Source: Misgurnus anguillicaudatus (lineage: Eukaryota > Chordata > Actinopteri > Cypriniformes > Cobitidae). From it: a stretch of DNA of 64,000 nucleotides. The position numbers were made by a program, and so were the translations under genes. Below the pieces are notes generated by a model, which had not been told where the DNA came from, searched no databases, and saw only the letters and a list, made by a program, of their open reading frames with translations. Within the stretch, counting starts at the first letter, position 1; each line of letters opens with the position of its first letter. Location of the stretch: positions 1,612,001 to 1,676,000 of the forward strand of contig NC_073343.2 in NCBI RefSeq assembly GCF_027580225.2, written 5' to 3'. Shown piece after piece: positions 51,107 through 62,760 of the stretch.

Positions 51107-51440
51107 AGTGATTGTTCACCCAAAAATGATAATTGTGTCATCATTTACTCACTTTTATGTTGTTAAAAACCTTTTTAAATTTCTTTGTTCTGATGAACAC
51201 AAAGGTAGATATTTTGGGGAATGTTTATAAACAAACCGTTCATGGACCCCATGTACTTCCCTAGTAGGAAGAAAGAATACTATGACAGTAAATGGGGTCC
51301 ACGAATGGTTTGGTGTCAAACATTTCTCAAAATATCTTCCTTCGTGTTCATCAGAACAAGGAAATTTGTATGGGTTTGTAACAACGGCGTGAGAATGAGT
51401 AGATGATGACAGAATTTTCATTTTTGGGTGAACTATTCCT
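51107..51440. mobile_element. full-length TTAA-flanked palindromic MITE
   Basis: TTAA at 51103-51106 and 51441-51444; ends AGTGATTGTTCACCCAAAAA and TTTTTGGGTGAACTATTCCT. The inner arms pair around AAATGGGGTCCACGAATGG. Same family as 8800-8875, 21691-21800 and 29171-29915; a piggyBac-type target. Confidence 0.8.
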
Positions 51441-51496
51441 TTAATGTGCCCTAATCTTTGATCAAAAACGCCAATCTCCTCCCCTCCTCAAAACAA

Positions 51497-51676
51497 TAGG
51501 CTTGTTCGACTTCATGCGGCGCCGGAAGAACCGACAGACGGATGACGTACCAAAGTACTACAAGCACGATTCGAAAAATCATACAGAGAAATCTAATTTC
51601 GACTCGCTCTCGCGGTACTTTGACGTCATCCGCCTGTCAGTTCTAGCCGTGCCGCATAAAGTGAAACAAGCCTTAT
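51497..51676. mobile_element. short MITE with GGCTTGTT ends
   Basis: AGGCTTGTTCGACTTCATGC and, inverted, GCATAAAGTGAAACAAGCCT bound a GC-rich palindrome (GGTACTTTGACGTCATCCG / GGATGACGTACCAAAGTAC). Confidence 0.65.
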
Positions 51677-52215
51677 CTCTCTTTACTTCCGGTCACGGCG
51701 TATGGGAGGTGGGTGGTGTTTGGGAGGTGGGCGGTTCCTGGGAAAATTTGCAAGGATTAGCAAATAGCAACATGACCCAACATCCAACGATCCAATCAAT
51801 TCTCGATGGACGAATCCTACCATTTAAATAATTTCAGAAGTCATTTCACTCGTATATACGTCACGATTGGGCTGTTCTATTAATCGTTCTGAATTAAATT
51901 TTGATTCAAACAATTACAAAAACAAGATAATCAAGCTAAAACAATCAATGTCTATTAAGATATGAATTGCGTGCTGCTGGACTGATGTGTTTGTAAGGCC
52001 CTTTGAAGGCACCACTGCTTTGGTCCTGTCCACTTTATGTGTCGTGGCCTTAAATAGCACGTGTTCGCTTAGTCTACGAGTCCGTAGGCGAAGGGTGTCC
52101 CATCTGGTAATTTTTACGCTCTGAAGTGTGCTCATCAGCGCCCCCTTTGCACCCTTGATGCGGTCTTCAGCGAAGTCACAGAGTAATCATGTTAAATAAC
52201 TGTGATTATGATTTT

Positions 52216-52312
52216 GAATCGGGGATGTTTCGACCTTCACATTTCCAGGAACTGGATATGAGACAAACAGACCCAGTTCCGGTAAATGTGAGGGTCGGAA
52301 CATCCCTGATTC
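52216..52312. repeat. 97-bp imperfect hairpin
   Basis: GAATCGGGGATGTTTCGACC...CCAGGAACTGG folds against CCAGTTCCGG...GGTCGGAACATCCCTGATTC with a short loop. Confidence 0.75.
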
Positions 52313-52378
52313 ACTAACCATCCTTCAACGTGATGCCCAGCTGATGACTGACCAACGACCACCGTTTACATATATACA

Positions 52379-52427
<49 letters not shown>
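52379..52427. repeat. (AT)n microsatellite
   Basis: About 49 bp of AT repeats. Confidence 0.95.
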
Positions 52428-52429
<2 letters not shown>

Positions 52430-52749
52430 AAGGGTTTTCTCCTTCTAGGACTTTTTTCTCCTGGCTAAAAAGTCTGGGGGTTTTTTCTCCTAGGGGGTTT
52501 TCCAACCCAGGGAGTCAACCTTCATTGGCTTAACTTAGCACCCTCTTCTATCCGTTACATTAGTAATATGCTCACTTATAATGTTGATTCGTAACCGCAG
52601 CAAATTCTGCTGTTTATGCTATCTGTATTATGTTGTGCTATCTGTGGATTTTTTTGTGTTTTTCAATGCTTCTATTGATGTAAAGCTGCTTTGAAACAAT
52701 TAGCAATTGTGAAAAGCACTATATAAATAAAATTGAATTGAATTGAATT
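52430..52749 (+). mobile_element. 3' end of a non-LTR retroelement with (TTGAA)n tail
   Basis: TTTTCTCC repeats, then AAAGCTGCTTTGAAACAATT and CACTATATAAATAAAATTGA running into ATTGAATTGAATTG. This 3' module is typical of L2/CR1-type teleost elements and the SINEs that share their tails. Confidence 0.55.
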
Positions 52750-53180
52750 TTGCCCATAATCATATTGGAACGTGTTATCATGCTTTTAAAAACTAAAAAA
52801 AATGACAGATGCAGTGAAAGCAAAAAAAGACAAAAACTTTTTTCACTTCAGATAGGACCCGTGTTTTACTTCCCAAAACTGTTTGATTAGATTTTGAATC
52901 CGTTCGGAGTACCTGTTAGGCCTTTACAGGGCCTCCAGAGTTTAAATATTAATCGAATACCAAATCTCCACCAGCTAATTAAAAAGATGATAACACAAAA
53001 ATGACATTTAATGACTAAAACCCATTAAAGTTTTTTTGGTTAAATTTAGACCATTCTGTCATGGCACCCATTATCAAGAGATTTGTTGACCCATACTAGA
53101 ACGGCCTGGTTCTGGATGTATCTGTCATTTTAACCATCTTTCTTAGTCAGTTGTAATGTTTCATCACATTTGTGTTTTAG

Positions 53181-53962
53181 GACATCGGTGCTGAACAGGG
53201 ATGAATTGGTCAGGACTAGAAGCCCTGCTCAGCGGAGTCAACAAATACTCCACAGTGTTTGGCCGCGTGTGGCTATCTATAGTGTTCGTCTTCCGCGTTC
53301 TGGTGTTTGTCGTGGCAGCCCAGCGGGTTTGGGGAGACGAGGGTGCAGGCTTTGTGTGCAACACCAGACAGCCAGGCTGCAACAATGTCTGCTACGATGC
53401 TACGTTCCCCGTATCCCACATCCGTCTATGGGCATTGCAGCTCATCTTCGTCACGTGCCCATCACTCCTGGTCGTGGCCCATGTCAAATACAGAGAGGAA
53501 AAAGACAAAAAGTATGAAGCCGTACATCAGGGTTCCCACTTATATGCCAATCCTGGTAAGAAACGTGGGGGCCTTTGGTGGACCTACCTGCTGAGTTTGA
53601 TCGTCAAAATGGTGGTAGACGCTGCCTTCCTCTACATTCTTCATCACATGTATAACGGCTTCGACCTACCTCGTATGGTTAAGTGCTCGATGGACCCGTG
53701 TCCCAACACGGTGGATTGCTTTATTTCTCGTCCTACAGAGAAGAAAATCTTTACCTTGTTTATGGTGGTTTCCTCAGTGCTCTGCATTTTCATGTGCATC
53801 TGCGAAATGTTTTATCTCATCGGAAAGCGCATAGTGAAACGGTGTATGATGCCTCAAGAGCCTCAAAAGAATGCTAAAAGAATTGATCCCACACGCATGA
53901 GCAACGCAAGTCTGAGTTCGCGAAAATCGAAAGACACAAAATTAGATAAAACTGCCATTTAA
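53181..53962 (+). CDS. beta connexin (gap junction protein), intact; ORF 53201-53962
   Basis: Connexins form hexameric hemichannels that dock into gap junctions. The 253-residue frame is one uninterrupted coding exon. TTGTGTTTTAG at 53170-53180 is a good acceptor, so the intron lies in the 5' UTR as usual for connexins. It starts [18 protein letters not shown]. Four membrane segments lie near residues 21-40, 76-96, 126-148 and 185-207. Loop E1 has [12 protein letters not shown] (C53, C60, C64) and E2 has C162, C167, C173 (C-X4-C-X5-C). The short cytoplasmic loop and short tail (about 45 residues) indicate the beta group. Closest by memory are GJB3/GJB4-type proteins ([33 protein letters not shown]). 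Predicted mass is about 29 kDa. I do not assign a paralogue symbol. Confidence 0.95.
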
Positions 53963-54620
53963 TGACAACTCGTACAACCTTCAAGGAAATAGCTCATTTT
54001 CTTCATCTATACCCAGAGGAAACAAACATGATGGACTCTGAAAAGAATATACTCTTGAAAAAGAGACATACAGTCTTGAATACTTCACAATCTTTGAACA
54101 TTTTGATTTGTGAAATCTATTACTTCTGTAAGGTTATCATTTTAGAGACATCATTTTACAGTTAAAATTATTTGTTTGTATAACTAAGCTGTCACTGGGG
54201 AAGTACCCTTTCTAAAGGTCCTAATATGTACAATTTAGGTACATATAGGCCTACCGTATACATTTGGACCAATATTGATGTACTAGTGTGCAGTCTTTGG
54301 TATCAATATTTACCTCTGAGGTACTATTATGAACTCTTTAAGTACACGGTGTACTTTTTGAAAAGGTCCAGACACAGTGACAGCAAAGGACCATTTTTTA
54401 GAACAGTGTATTACTTAATAATGTTTTTGTCCTGCTTTTGTCATACAACTAATACAACACTGTTAAATTGATAAACTGATTTGTATTTTATAACAATAAT
54501 TGTTAACCTAACATAGTACTTATTTATAAACTAACATGAATTTTCGTACTTCTTTTATTTGTTTTGTCCCTCTTTGCGTTAAAGGGGACATTTCACAAGA
54601 CTTTTTTAAGATGTCAAATA

Positions 54621-55045
54621 CAGTGGCGGCTTGTGACTGCTCATCCGAGGGGCGCAAATTCAAAATAAGTGTTCGGAGTGTCATGTGTGTTGCTTGCGTT
54701 TTCAAAATATGTCCTTGTTGTGCAATGTTAACCATGTGCATCACGTGTTTTGTCAAAGTAAATGCCTGCTTCACACGCGTCAACTATTTACCTTCACAAA
54801 ATACACACAAGACACTCCCTTAACAGTAAACTCTGATTACGCATGAGATTATGCGAGTATCGGGCAAACGCGAGCGTCTTTTTTATCATAAACCCTTTAG
54901 AGACGTCTGCAGGAGGCATTTATTTTGACAAGACACGCGCAGAACACATTTTGAAATAAGGAACCACACACATGACGGGCTACATACATGTTGGGACGAC
55001 CTTCGCATGGAGCGCCCACGAAAAAGAAGTCACTGGCCGCCACTG
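54621..55045. mobile_element. hAT-like MITE (CAGTGGCGG ends)
   Basis: CAGTGGCGGCTTGTGACT and GTCACTGGCCGCCACTG ends. Exact 8-bp duplication GTCAAATA at 54613-54620 and 55046-55053. Confidence 0.9.
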
Positions 55046-55080
55046 GTCAAATAAATCTTTGGTGTCCCCAGAGTACATAT

Positions 55081-55133
55081 CAGGGGCGTAGCTAGAATTT
55101 TATTTTTGGGGGGTCCCATCTTAAAATGAGGGG

Positions 55134-55198
<65 letters not shown>

Positions 55199-55573
55199 GC
55201 TTAACACCTATAAATAAAACAGCTTAACACCTGTACACATTTAAAGCAGCATATTTACTTCACCGTTTCAGCAGAACATGAAGTAGAGTCAGATGATGTA
55301 GATGGCACATTTTCTCCTTCTCGTTCATCTTTCCATGCTTTTTTGAAAAAGCATAATATTGTACTTTACGCACCAGCTGCCATTGTCACTGAATATTAAT
55401 GAACTCTCATGCGAAGATCCAATCAAGTTTGAAAACAGCTGTATTTTACCATGCAGCATTTTGATTTATTTTGATTTGATTTATTTTATTTTAAGCGATT
55501 GGAAATCTGAGAGGGCGGACATGTAAATGAGGGGGCCAAGGCCCACCCAGGCCCCCTCATGGCTACGCCCCTG
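55081..55573. mobile_element. hAT-like MITE (CAGGGGCGTAGCTA ends)
   Basis: CAGGGGCGTAGCTA and TGGCTACGCCCCTG ends. Exact 8-bp duplication GTACATAT at 55073-55080 and 55574-55581. It includes (CT)n/(TA)n at 55139-55198. Its GGC/GCGTAGCTA tip resembles that of the 4.8-kb element at 43882. Confidence 0.92.
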
Positions 55574-55598
55574 GTACATATGTGAATTTTTAGCTTAA

Positions 55599-56120
55599 CT
55601 CATTCACCGCCATTGACGAGATATTTCGTCATTTATGAGTTCATATTTAACTAATAAGTATGCCTTTCTGGACGAATTTCAAAGTGAAAGTGTAATACCG
55701 CTTCTATCCACCAGAATTTATCAAAAACGGAAGTTAAAAAGATTTAATGATTTATTTTAACTGCCTTTATGTTTGATAGTCATTCTGAGTCTGATCTCTA
55801 ACATAAATTCCTTTACAAAAACGCAATTTTTAAGCTTTTTGCTCAAAATGTTGTATTTTTGAAGAGAAATATCCATATTTCAGTGTTAAATTAAGTAGAA
55901 AAAGTAAATGAATATAATGAAACGTTTTTTCCCCATTTTGTTTGTTTGTTTGTTTATTGTTTGTTTGAAAGCAAAGGGTGTGTTCTTTAATTTGATATAA
56001 TTTGTATGTTTATATATTTATAGAAAAGAATTTTTCCTGCAAGGAATTTTGTGAAAATTTTGATAAAATCACAAAAATGCAGGTGGGCAACTTTTCTCAA
56101 AAAGGCTGGCGGTGAATGAG
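55599..56120. mobile_element. TTAA-flanked MITE (CTCATTCACCGCCA ends)
   Basis: CTCATTCACCGCCA and TGGCGGTGAATGAG ends; TTAA at 55595-55598 and 56121-56124. AT-rich interior without coding potential. Confidence 0.85.
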
Positions 56121-56465
56121 TTAAAATACCAGCTATTTTATCAAAGCATGTTAAAAATTGTATTTTGTAGATGTGAGCAAAAATGTGCCGCTTTTGGGTG
56201 TGTCCTTTTAAATGCAAATGAGCTGATCTCTCCACTAAATGGCAGTGCAGTGGTTGGATTAAGGGGCGGTATTATCCCCTTTTGACATCACAAGGGGAGC
56301 CAAATTTCAATTACCTATTTTTCACTTGCTTGCAACCTAGTAACTTAGTTTTCACCAGAATTTTTTTAAATTTGTACATTTTCTATGTTGATGGAAGCAC
56401 TAAGGGACCCAATTATAGCACTTAAACATGAAAAAAGACAGATTTTCATGATATGTCCTCGTTAA

Positions 56466-57600
56466 ATAACCGGATGCACGAAGCTGGCGTGGACTTGACA
56501 AATGTGCAATATTTTATTTTGTTTTATTTATTTATTTTGTAACAATCTCAAGCACTTTTTGTGAACCAAACCCATGATGCCCTTTTAGTTTGTCTCCAAA
56601 TACATAACATTCAATGTCAATGTTGATTTTTTTGAAAACTTTGTGGTTGATCTAATATTTGCACATCTACAGTAATATGAGACCATTTTGCGGTGTTTTT
56701 GTTTACCTTTGTCTATTAAGTGTACAGAGCAAATAAATGTTTGTGCTTCCTGGAGTCAGTGTATGATGTGAAATGTGTATTAAGATTACAAACCGTACAT
56801 CAGCAATACATTCTCAAGCGACCAAAAATGCCACATTAACACCTGTATGGCTTTTCAAACTCTTAAAGTACGCTATCCATCATTCTTTCATAGTTGGTTT
56901 GTCTTTTCAGTCCATATTGGTGTCAGCCTGCACTACGTTTGTACCCAGAATGCATTTAAAAATAAAAATGCTTTAGCACATAGTGCCCAGTGCACTTTCA
57001 TTTACATGTTACATAAGAATCACCTCCTGATCTTTTACATTCAACAACCAATGATTACATCACTCCTACCTTTACTCGCTCACACACACAGTATCATACA
57101 GTCAAGCACAGAAAATGGATACATTATATCTTCATTCAATCGTGTTTTAAACAGAAATGTGATCAAACAAGTTGTTGTAACTGATAAACCTGTAGCAGGT
57201 TATGAACTTGTATATCATTATTTAAATGCATTGACCAGAAACAGAACATGTCCTAATGTATGATTCATTCACTTCTGCACTGCTCCTCCTACACATGTGC
57301 CCTGTCTTCAACTAAACCACACACGGCAAACAATCCATCCCACTCACAGACGCAACAGCACACACACTTTACAGCAATACCACCACATGCTGTTAGGCTC
57401 TAAGCCCTGTTTCTTCTCTATTGCTATGACGACATATAAGATTCAGAGCTATACACCACTCAAAAATTTCATATTTACTTCCTTATTTTGTAATGAGGAA
57501 GCAAAAGCGGTATAGTCATCTGTACAATTTAAAAAGACTAACTTGAAAATGTAATTTTTTTTAACAAAACACAATACCTAACAATTGACAACATATTGAC
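56466..57600. other. intergenic, no supported gene
   Basis: The 138-codon open frame at 56847-57263 has no recognisable motif, splice context or biased composition, and I do not call it a gene. Confidence 0.5.
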
Positions 57601-57601
57601 A

Positions 57602-57745
57602 TTTAACATTTACACTTATGCATTTGCCAGACGCTTTTATCTAAAGAGACAATACAGTGCATTTAAGATTTTAGTATATGTGTTCCTGTGATCAAACCTT
57701 TTGCGCTGCTATTGTAATGCTATACCAACTAAGCTACAGGACACA
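57602..57745 (-). mobile_element. tRNA-derived SINE
   Basis: On minus: TGTAGCTTAGTTGGTATAGC (A-box region), GCGCAAAAGGTTTGATCAC (B box), then TTAGATAAAAGCGTCTGGCA and an AAATGTTAAATG tail. Same family as 17448-17580. Confidence 0.75.
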
Positions 57746-58599
57746 CATATTACGCATAAATTATTTTTAGAGCACATAATAATCTGTTAATGATAGTACT
57801 AGAGATGCACCGATATAACAGCCAATAGTAATGGCCAATATATCCTGTAAAAAGTGAACAGGAAAATGCAAAAGCTCAAATTTGTGTATAGAAAATGTAA
57901 AAGTAAATCACTAGTTTAATTAACAAATAACATTCAGACTAAATAATTGTCTATTGGTGGGAATTTTCATATTGGTGTATCTCTAGTTAGTACCAATAAT
58001 ATTGCTCATTGCTTATATTAAAGCCATAATATAAGATTTTTGTAATAAAATATAAAAAAACACTTGCACAGCATGATATAGGCTTTTTAATGCAGTTCTG
58101 TACTTACATTATCCCAAAAGTTCTCAAGGATTTGTAAATCCAGAGAAATTCCTGTTTTAAATAATTGCTTGTTCATTGTCTCCCTTGTAATGGTCACCCT
58201 TTTAGTTACTTATCATCTGCTTTATTCTCAGTTTCCGATTATATAAATTATGGCAAACCGTGAACAGCATCTAACACGCAGCTGTTGTGCCTTGCAGCCA
58301 ATCCATTGCAATGGCATAAAATTACGTGATCAAAAGTGTGTATGTAAAAAAAAACAGCAATTCATTAACTCATTAGTGAATTCCATTTCACAGATATCAT
58401 CTCTGGATGGTGAAAACAACGTCATTAGGCTTTGCCTTGGTTATTGTGTCATTGCATAATAGCAATCTCTTATTGTGGCTTTAACAGACACATGTATTAG
58501 TAAATGTTTAAATTAAAGGCAGGGTGCGTGATCTCTGAAAGCCATTGTTGACATTTGAAATCACCTAAATAAACACGCTCCTACCCCAATAGAATCTGG

Positions 58600-60600
58600 G
58601 GGCCCTTTTTTTAAAGGACAAGTTCGGTATTTTACACTTAAAGCCCTGTTTTCAGATTGTTTATGATGAAATAGAATGGTTTTGACTGAAATTTGGACAT
58701 ATGCGGCTGCCCCGAGAATTTTCGGGTATTTGTTGTTTCACCTCCCACCTCTACAATGGGTCTATAGGTGCACTGGAACAATCCTTCCTAAAATGCATTA
58801 AACTTTCGTTTACAAAGACGTGAAACTCACCAAGTGGTCAGGGATGTTCACTGATATGCTCACACAAAAATCGCTGCAAAAGATGCTTTCCAACAGGTGT
58901 TTTAGCATTCGTTGTAAACTTGTGGACCTATTTTTCCAAACGCCTCACACCCGTATATTCTTCCGCTGAGAGCTTGAATAATAAACACTCCAGCCCAGGT
59001 GGTGGCGATAATCTGCCTTTGCCAATTGCAAGAATACAAATGGGTTCCCGGCGCGGAGTAATACCGTACCTCACAGCACATCTAATACAAGTCAATGGAG
59101 TTGGCAAAAACTACGATAAAACGTGTTGAAATGCGTCTTTTGCAGCGATTTTTGCGTGAGCATAGTGAACACCCCTGACCACTCGTGAGTTTCACGTCTT
59201 TGTAAATGAAAGTTTAATGCATTTTAGGAAGGATTGTTCATGTGCACCTATAGAACCATTATAGAGGTGGGAGGTGATACAAGAAACACGCGAAAAATTC
59301 TCAGGCCAGCACCATATGTCCAAATTTCAGTCAAAACCATTCTATTTCATCATAAACAATCTGAAAACAGGGCTTTAAGTGTAAAATACCGAACTTGTCC
59401 TTTAACAATCTAAGCGCACTGTCTAAATGGGCATGTGCGATGCCACTTTTTCTAATTTAACGACGGGAAAAATGGTTTGTGCGCCGAGCGCACGGTCGAT
59501 AAGGGTTGTATCCATTCTAGTAATGAGTAATGGGTGTGTTTTGGGCGTAAAGTGTAATAAACCAATGAGAGTCTTATCTCTCATCCCCTTTAAAAGCCAG
59601 TTGCGCTGGCGCTATGTGTAATCCCTGTTTAGATTATGGACTTTGTAAACTGAAAGACCCCCAGTTTAACAATAATGTTTAAAAAATTGTGTTGTTTTCA
59701 TTTTTATTGAAAATTTTTATTTTTTGGATTAAAACTTTTTAAAGCCGTTTTCTTTCAGTCATAGAAGTAAAAATAGCAGGCTTTTAATTGGTGTAAATGT
59801 ATTGATATCCTATACATCCTTGTAATCTCATAAAATAATTTGCAAATATGCAAGAAAAGGTTTGTACTGTAAAAATACTTTATTTGAAACAAACAAGAGA
59901 TAAAGAATTTACTAACGTGCAAAGAGCAGCGTTTCAGCACTGGAACAGCGCCATATGGGATTTTTTAAAAAGCATTACTTAAAATGTTTCTCATCTCACC
60001 ATATCCACAGGTACAGAGTCATCATATACAATAAATCTGTGGGGTAGCATTTAAAAAACATTTAAAAATAGATGCATTTGTTTAAAGCAAAGCATTTATT
60101 TACTTACCAGGCTACAGGTGAAGCAGCTCTTTGCACCTTCGAACATCTCATAATCTGTCCTCATTTATGTCCAAGAGACTCAATAATAATCTTTTACATT
60201 TCAATGCTTCAATGCTTCAATCTTTTTATATTTGAAAAGCGTTTTGTGCTGCTGAGCATTCATGTATGTGATAAGCAAACCCGTGTTGTCGTCCCGTTTA
60301 TATAGCGCATACTTCTAATGTGCTCTTTAAATAACAAAAAAACATATTGCGCCATTGACTTTAGACTAGCTTTTTGTTGGTCAATGGCGCAGTCTATTTT
60401 AGTTGCCTCAAAATAGCAACGCGCCAACAATGCGCCTGAACACACCTTGTTTTTAGATCAGAACCCATGGGCGCAAAGGCATTTGCTATTTAAACAACAT
60501 GCCGCTAAACGTGAAAATTACAATTGCGCTGGGTCGAAACTAGCAAAATACACTTGCGTCGCGCTTTGTGCTGCATTGCGCCGGGTGTAAGATAGAGCCC
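58600..60600. mobile_element. GGGCCC-ended element nested in 58516-60755
   Basis: Left GGGCCCTTTTTTTAA resumes at 59402 with TTAACAATCTAAGCGCACTG; right end GGTGTAAGATAGAGCCC. TGG on both sides (58597-58599, 60601-60603) fits a 3-bp duplication. The right part is rich in GCGC words. No transposase. Confidence 0.65.
58615..59401. mobile_element. TTAA-flanked palindromic element, third nesting level
   Basis: AGGACAAGTTCGGTATTTTA and TAAAATACCGAACTTGTCCT are inverted ends; TTAA at 58611-58614 and 59402-59405. The arms match for well over 100 bp (AAGCCCTGTTTTCAGATTGT on the left and its complement on the right). Confidence 0.88.
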
Positions 60601-61016
60601 TGGACCTTCTTTTGATAGACCCGCCCCACACATATGCAACCCGGGCAACGATGTCGGTTAGTAGACACGCCCCTTACTGCTGATTGGCTACAAGTGTGGT
60701 ACTCGGCCCGACTCCTTTTTCCAAAGTGTTTTACAAAAATCACGCACCCCGCCTTCAACATGAACTAAGATTAATAAATACAGTATTTATTAAATAAGCT
60801 CATGTTAACTAATGTTAACAACTATAACCTATTCGTAATGTTTTATCAAGAAATGAATAAAAAACTAAACAAAAACAATTGGATTAATGTTAATATAGTA
60901 AATAATTTGTATTTAAATTATCTATAATAACCAATAAACACATAACCAAACTGGCACAAATGGCACTTATTTAAAAAGTTTACTTTTATAAGTGAAAACT
61001 TTACTTAAAACTCTAA

Positions 61017-61256
61017 GGGGCGGTTTCCCGGACCAGGATTAGCTTAATCCAGGACTAGGCCCTAGTTTAATTAGGATATATAGCTAGTTTTAAACAACAT
61101 GCCTTACTAAAAACATTACCTGTGTGCATCTTGAAGTAAAACAAAGGGCCCTGATGTATTTTAAGATCTGTAAGTAAAAGTTGTTTTCAGTTTGGAGAGC
61201 TCTTAACAGTGTTTAAGTCTAGTCTAGTCTAATCCCTGTCCGGGAAACCGCCCGTT
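61017..61256. mobile_element. MITE with GGGGCGGTTTCCCGG ends
   Basis: GGGGCGGTTTCCCGGACCAG and TGTCCGGGAAACCGCCC, about 240 bp, flanked by TAA on both sides (61014-61016, 61257-61259). PIF/Harbinger-like. Confidence 0.75.
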
Positions 61257-61264
61257 TAAGATGC

Positions 61265-61430
61265 TGGATTATATTTTACCCAGTGTTGGGTCAAAACTGG
61301 ACAAACCCAACCCACTGGGTTGTAATTTAATCTATGCTGGGTGGGTTGTTTTAAGCCATTGTTGGGTCAAATATTAACATTCTCTGGGTTAATTTAACCC
61401 ATCAGTTAGGTTTTTCTATTTTTTTTAAAT
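61265..61430. repeat. relative of the AACCCA/TGGGTT element at 30311
   Basis: TTTTACCCAGTGTTGGGTCA, TGGGTTGTTTTAAGCCATTG and AATTTAACCCATCAG recur in the same order as in 30311-30745. Confidence 0.5.
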
Positions 61431-62070
61431 AACCTAGGAAATTCCTCTTTTAAGGTGTTAAATTCCTCTATCTATACCAGTTTACCTATTCAACTTGATC
61501 CAAATCATTCATAGAAAATGAAACAATTGTCCAACACTTATAATAATGTAATTAATTCCCAAAACCTCTTATGATGAGCATGTTATAACTAAGTTACTGT
61601 GGTCAAAGGCAAACATTCAGGTTTGACAACAGGAACAATGTTCATGTTGTTGATACACGTTCTGTGTAACAGATGGAGAACAAAATGACGACAAATGTAG
61701 GTTACTAAAGAGCAACAATGTGCTGAAACTAAACCCTATGTGCACAAGTGAGTCCAGAATATGATGTTAGTGGACATTCGACCCACTTATGTATTATTCT
61801 GACACACAATGCATTCAGTTTGGCCTCGTTTATGCTGAACTAATTAATTTCACTAAAAATAGTCCCTTTGGCCCTTACAACACCACCACCAGACTTTCTC
61901 CTTCGCTCCGTTCCCAAATAATTCACATGAGAAATATGTATATGTAGGCCATGACAGATGGAGGGATGGAAAAGAGGCTAAGGAGGGGTAGTGCTGAAAA
62001 AGTCATCTATCCAACTGCATGCCAAACAAACAGCTGAGAAAAAAAGATGAAGACGCTTACTTTGTTCCTA
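61431..62070. other. intergenic, no recognised feature
   Basis: No supported ORF or bounded repeat. Confidence 0.4.
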
Positions 62071-62074
62071 TACT

Positions 62075-62080
62075 TTTATT
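62075..62080 (-). terminator. candidate polyadenylation signal
   Basis: AATAAA on minus, about 685 nt past the stop codon of the gene at 62761-64000, a normal 3' UTR length. Alternative sites cannot be excluded. Confidence 0.45.
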
Positions 62081-62760
62081 GACAGTCAAGGCAGTGTGAA
62101 ATATACGTATTTTGTAGTGTTAACAAGTGTAACAACTCCCTGCGGACCAGTTTGCTTAGTAAACTGAGCTAAACACGTACATGTTGTACTGCATATTAAG
62201 CATAATCGGTGCTTATTATTGATGACATCAATCATCATAGCCATTCAATACTTCACAGTCAATTCTTCACTTACCCCAGTAACAAAACATTTACTATTTT
62301 TATAAAAAGCACACAGCAAATATTACTGACATTACATTAAGTAGTGTGCATTACAGTTTAAGCTTGTATGCTTGATCTATGAAAGTCATATTGCATCCAC
62401 GATTACCCATTGATATAGCCAGACCTATCAGTTAACACAAATACTGTTCAACGTAACATTAAATCAATAACCTAATAAAGCTGAACATAAACAGAAACGC
62501 AGCTAAAAGAGATACCTAAATTGTGCTTTAGTAAAATTGCTTTCATTACAGAACCGTTCAAACCTTATTGTTATTCCCTACATTAATAGTAATGGAGATT
62601 TTGGAGCCACTACTTGTTAATAATATGTACATTATTAAAAAAACAATACCTGCTTATGTTTAGAATTATTAAATGGGCTGTAATAGGTTATCCAGTGCAA
62701 TAATAAGTGTTAGGATACAGACTTCACCTCAGTGTGGGACTCTGCCCCCTGTGTGTACGA

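Larger units (their letters stand above)
54583..56461. mobile_element. TTAA-flanked GGGGACAT element carrying three later insertions
   Basis: TTAA at 54579-54582 and 56462-56465; ends AGGGGACATTTCACAAGA and TTTTCATGATATGTCCTCG. The element is continuous once the inserts at 54621-55045, 55081-55573 and 55599-56120 (plus one duplication each) are removed. A partial copy lies at 24075-24640. Confidence 0.75.
58516..60755. mobile_element. AAGGC-ended MITE split by a 2-kb nested insertion
   Basis: AAGGCAGGGTGCGTGATCTC at the left and ATCACGCACCCCGCCTT at the right match the uninterrupted copy at 28918-29157. The break is at AATCTGG|ACCTTC. Confidence 0.75.

Noticed and set aside
56847..57263. 138-codon plus-strand open frame
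   Set aside because: No recognisable motif, no splice context, ordinary AT-rich composition; consistent with chance openness.
57602..57745. tRNA gene on the minus strand
   Set aside because: A and B boxes are degenerate and followed by a SINE body and tail; there is no intact cloverleaf.
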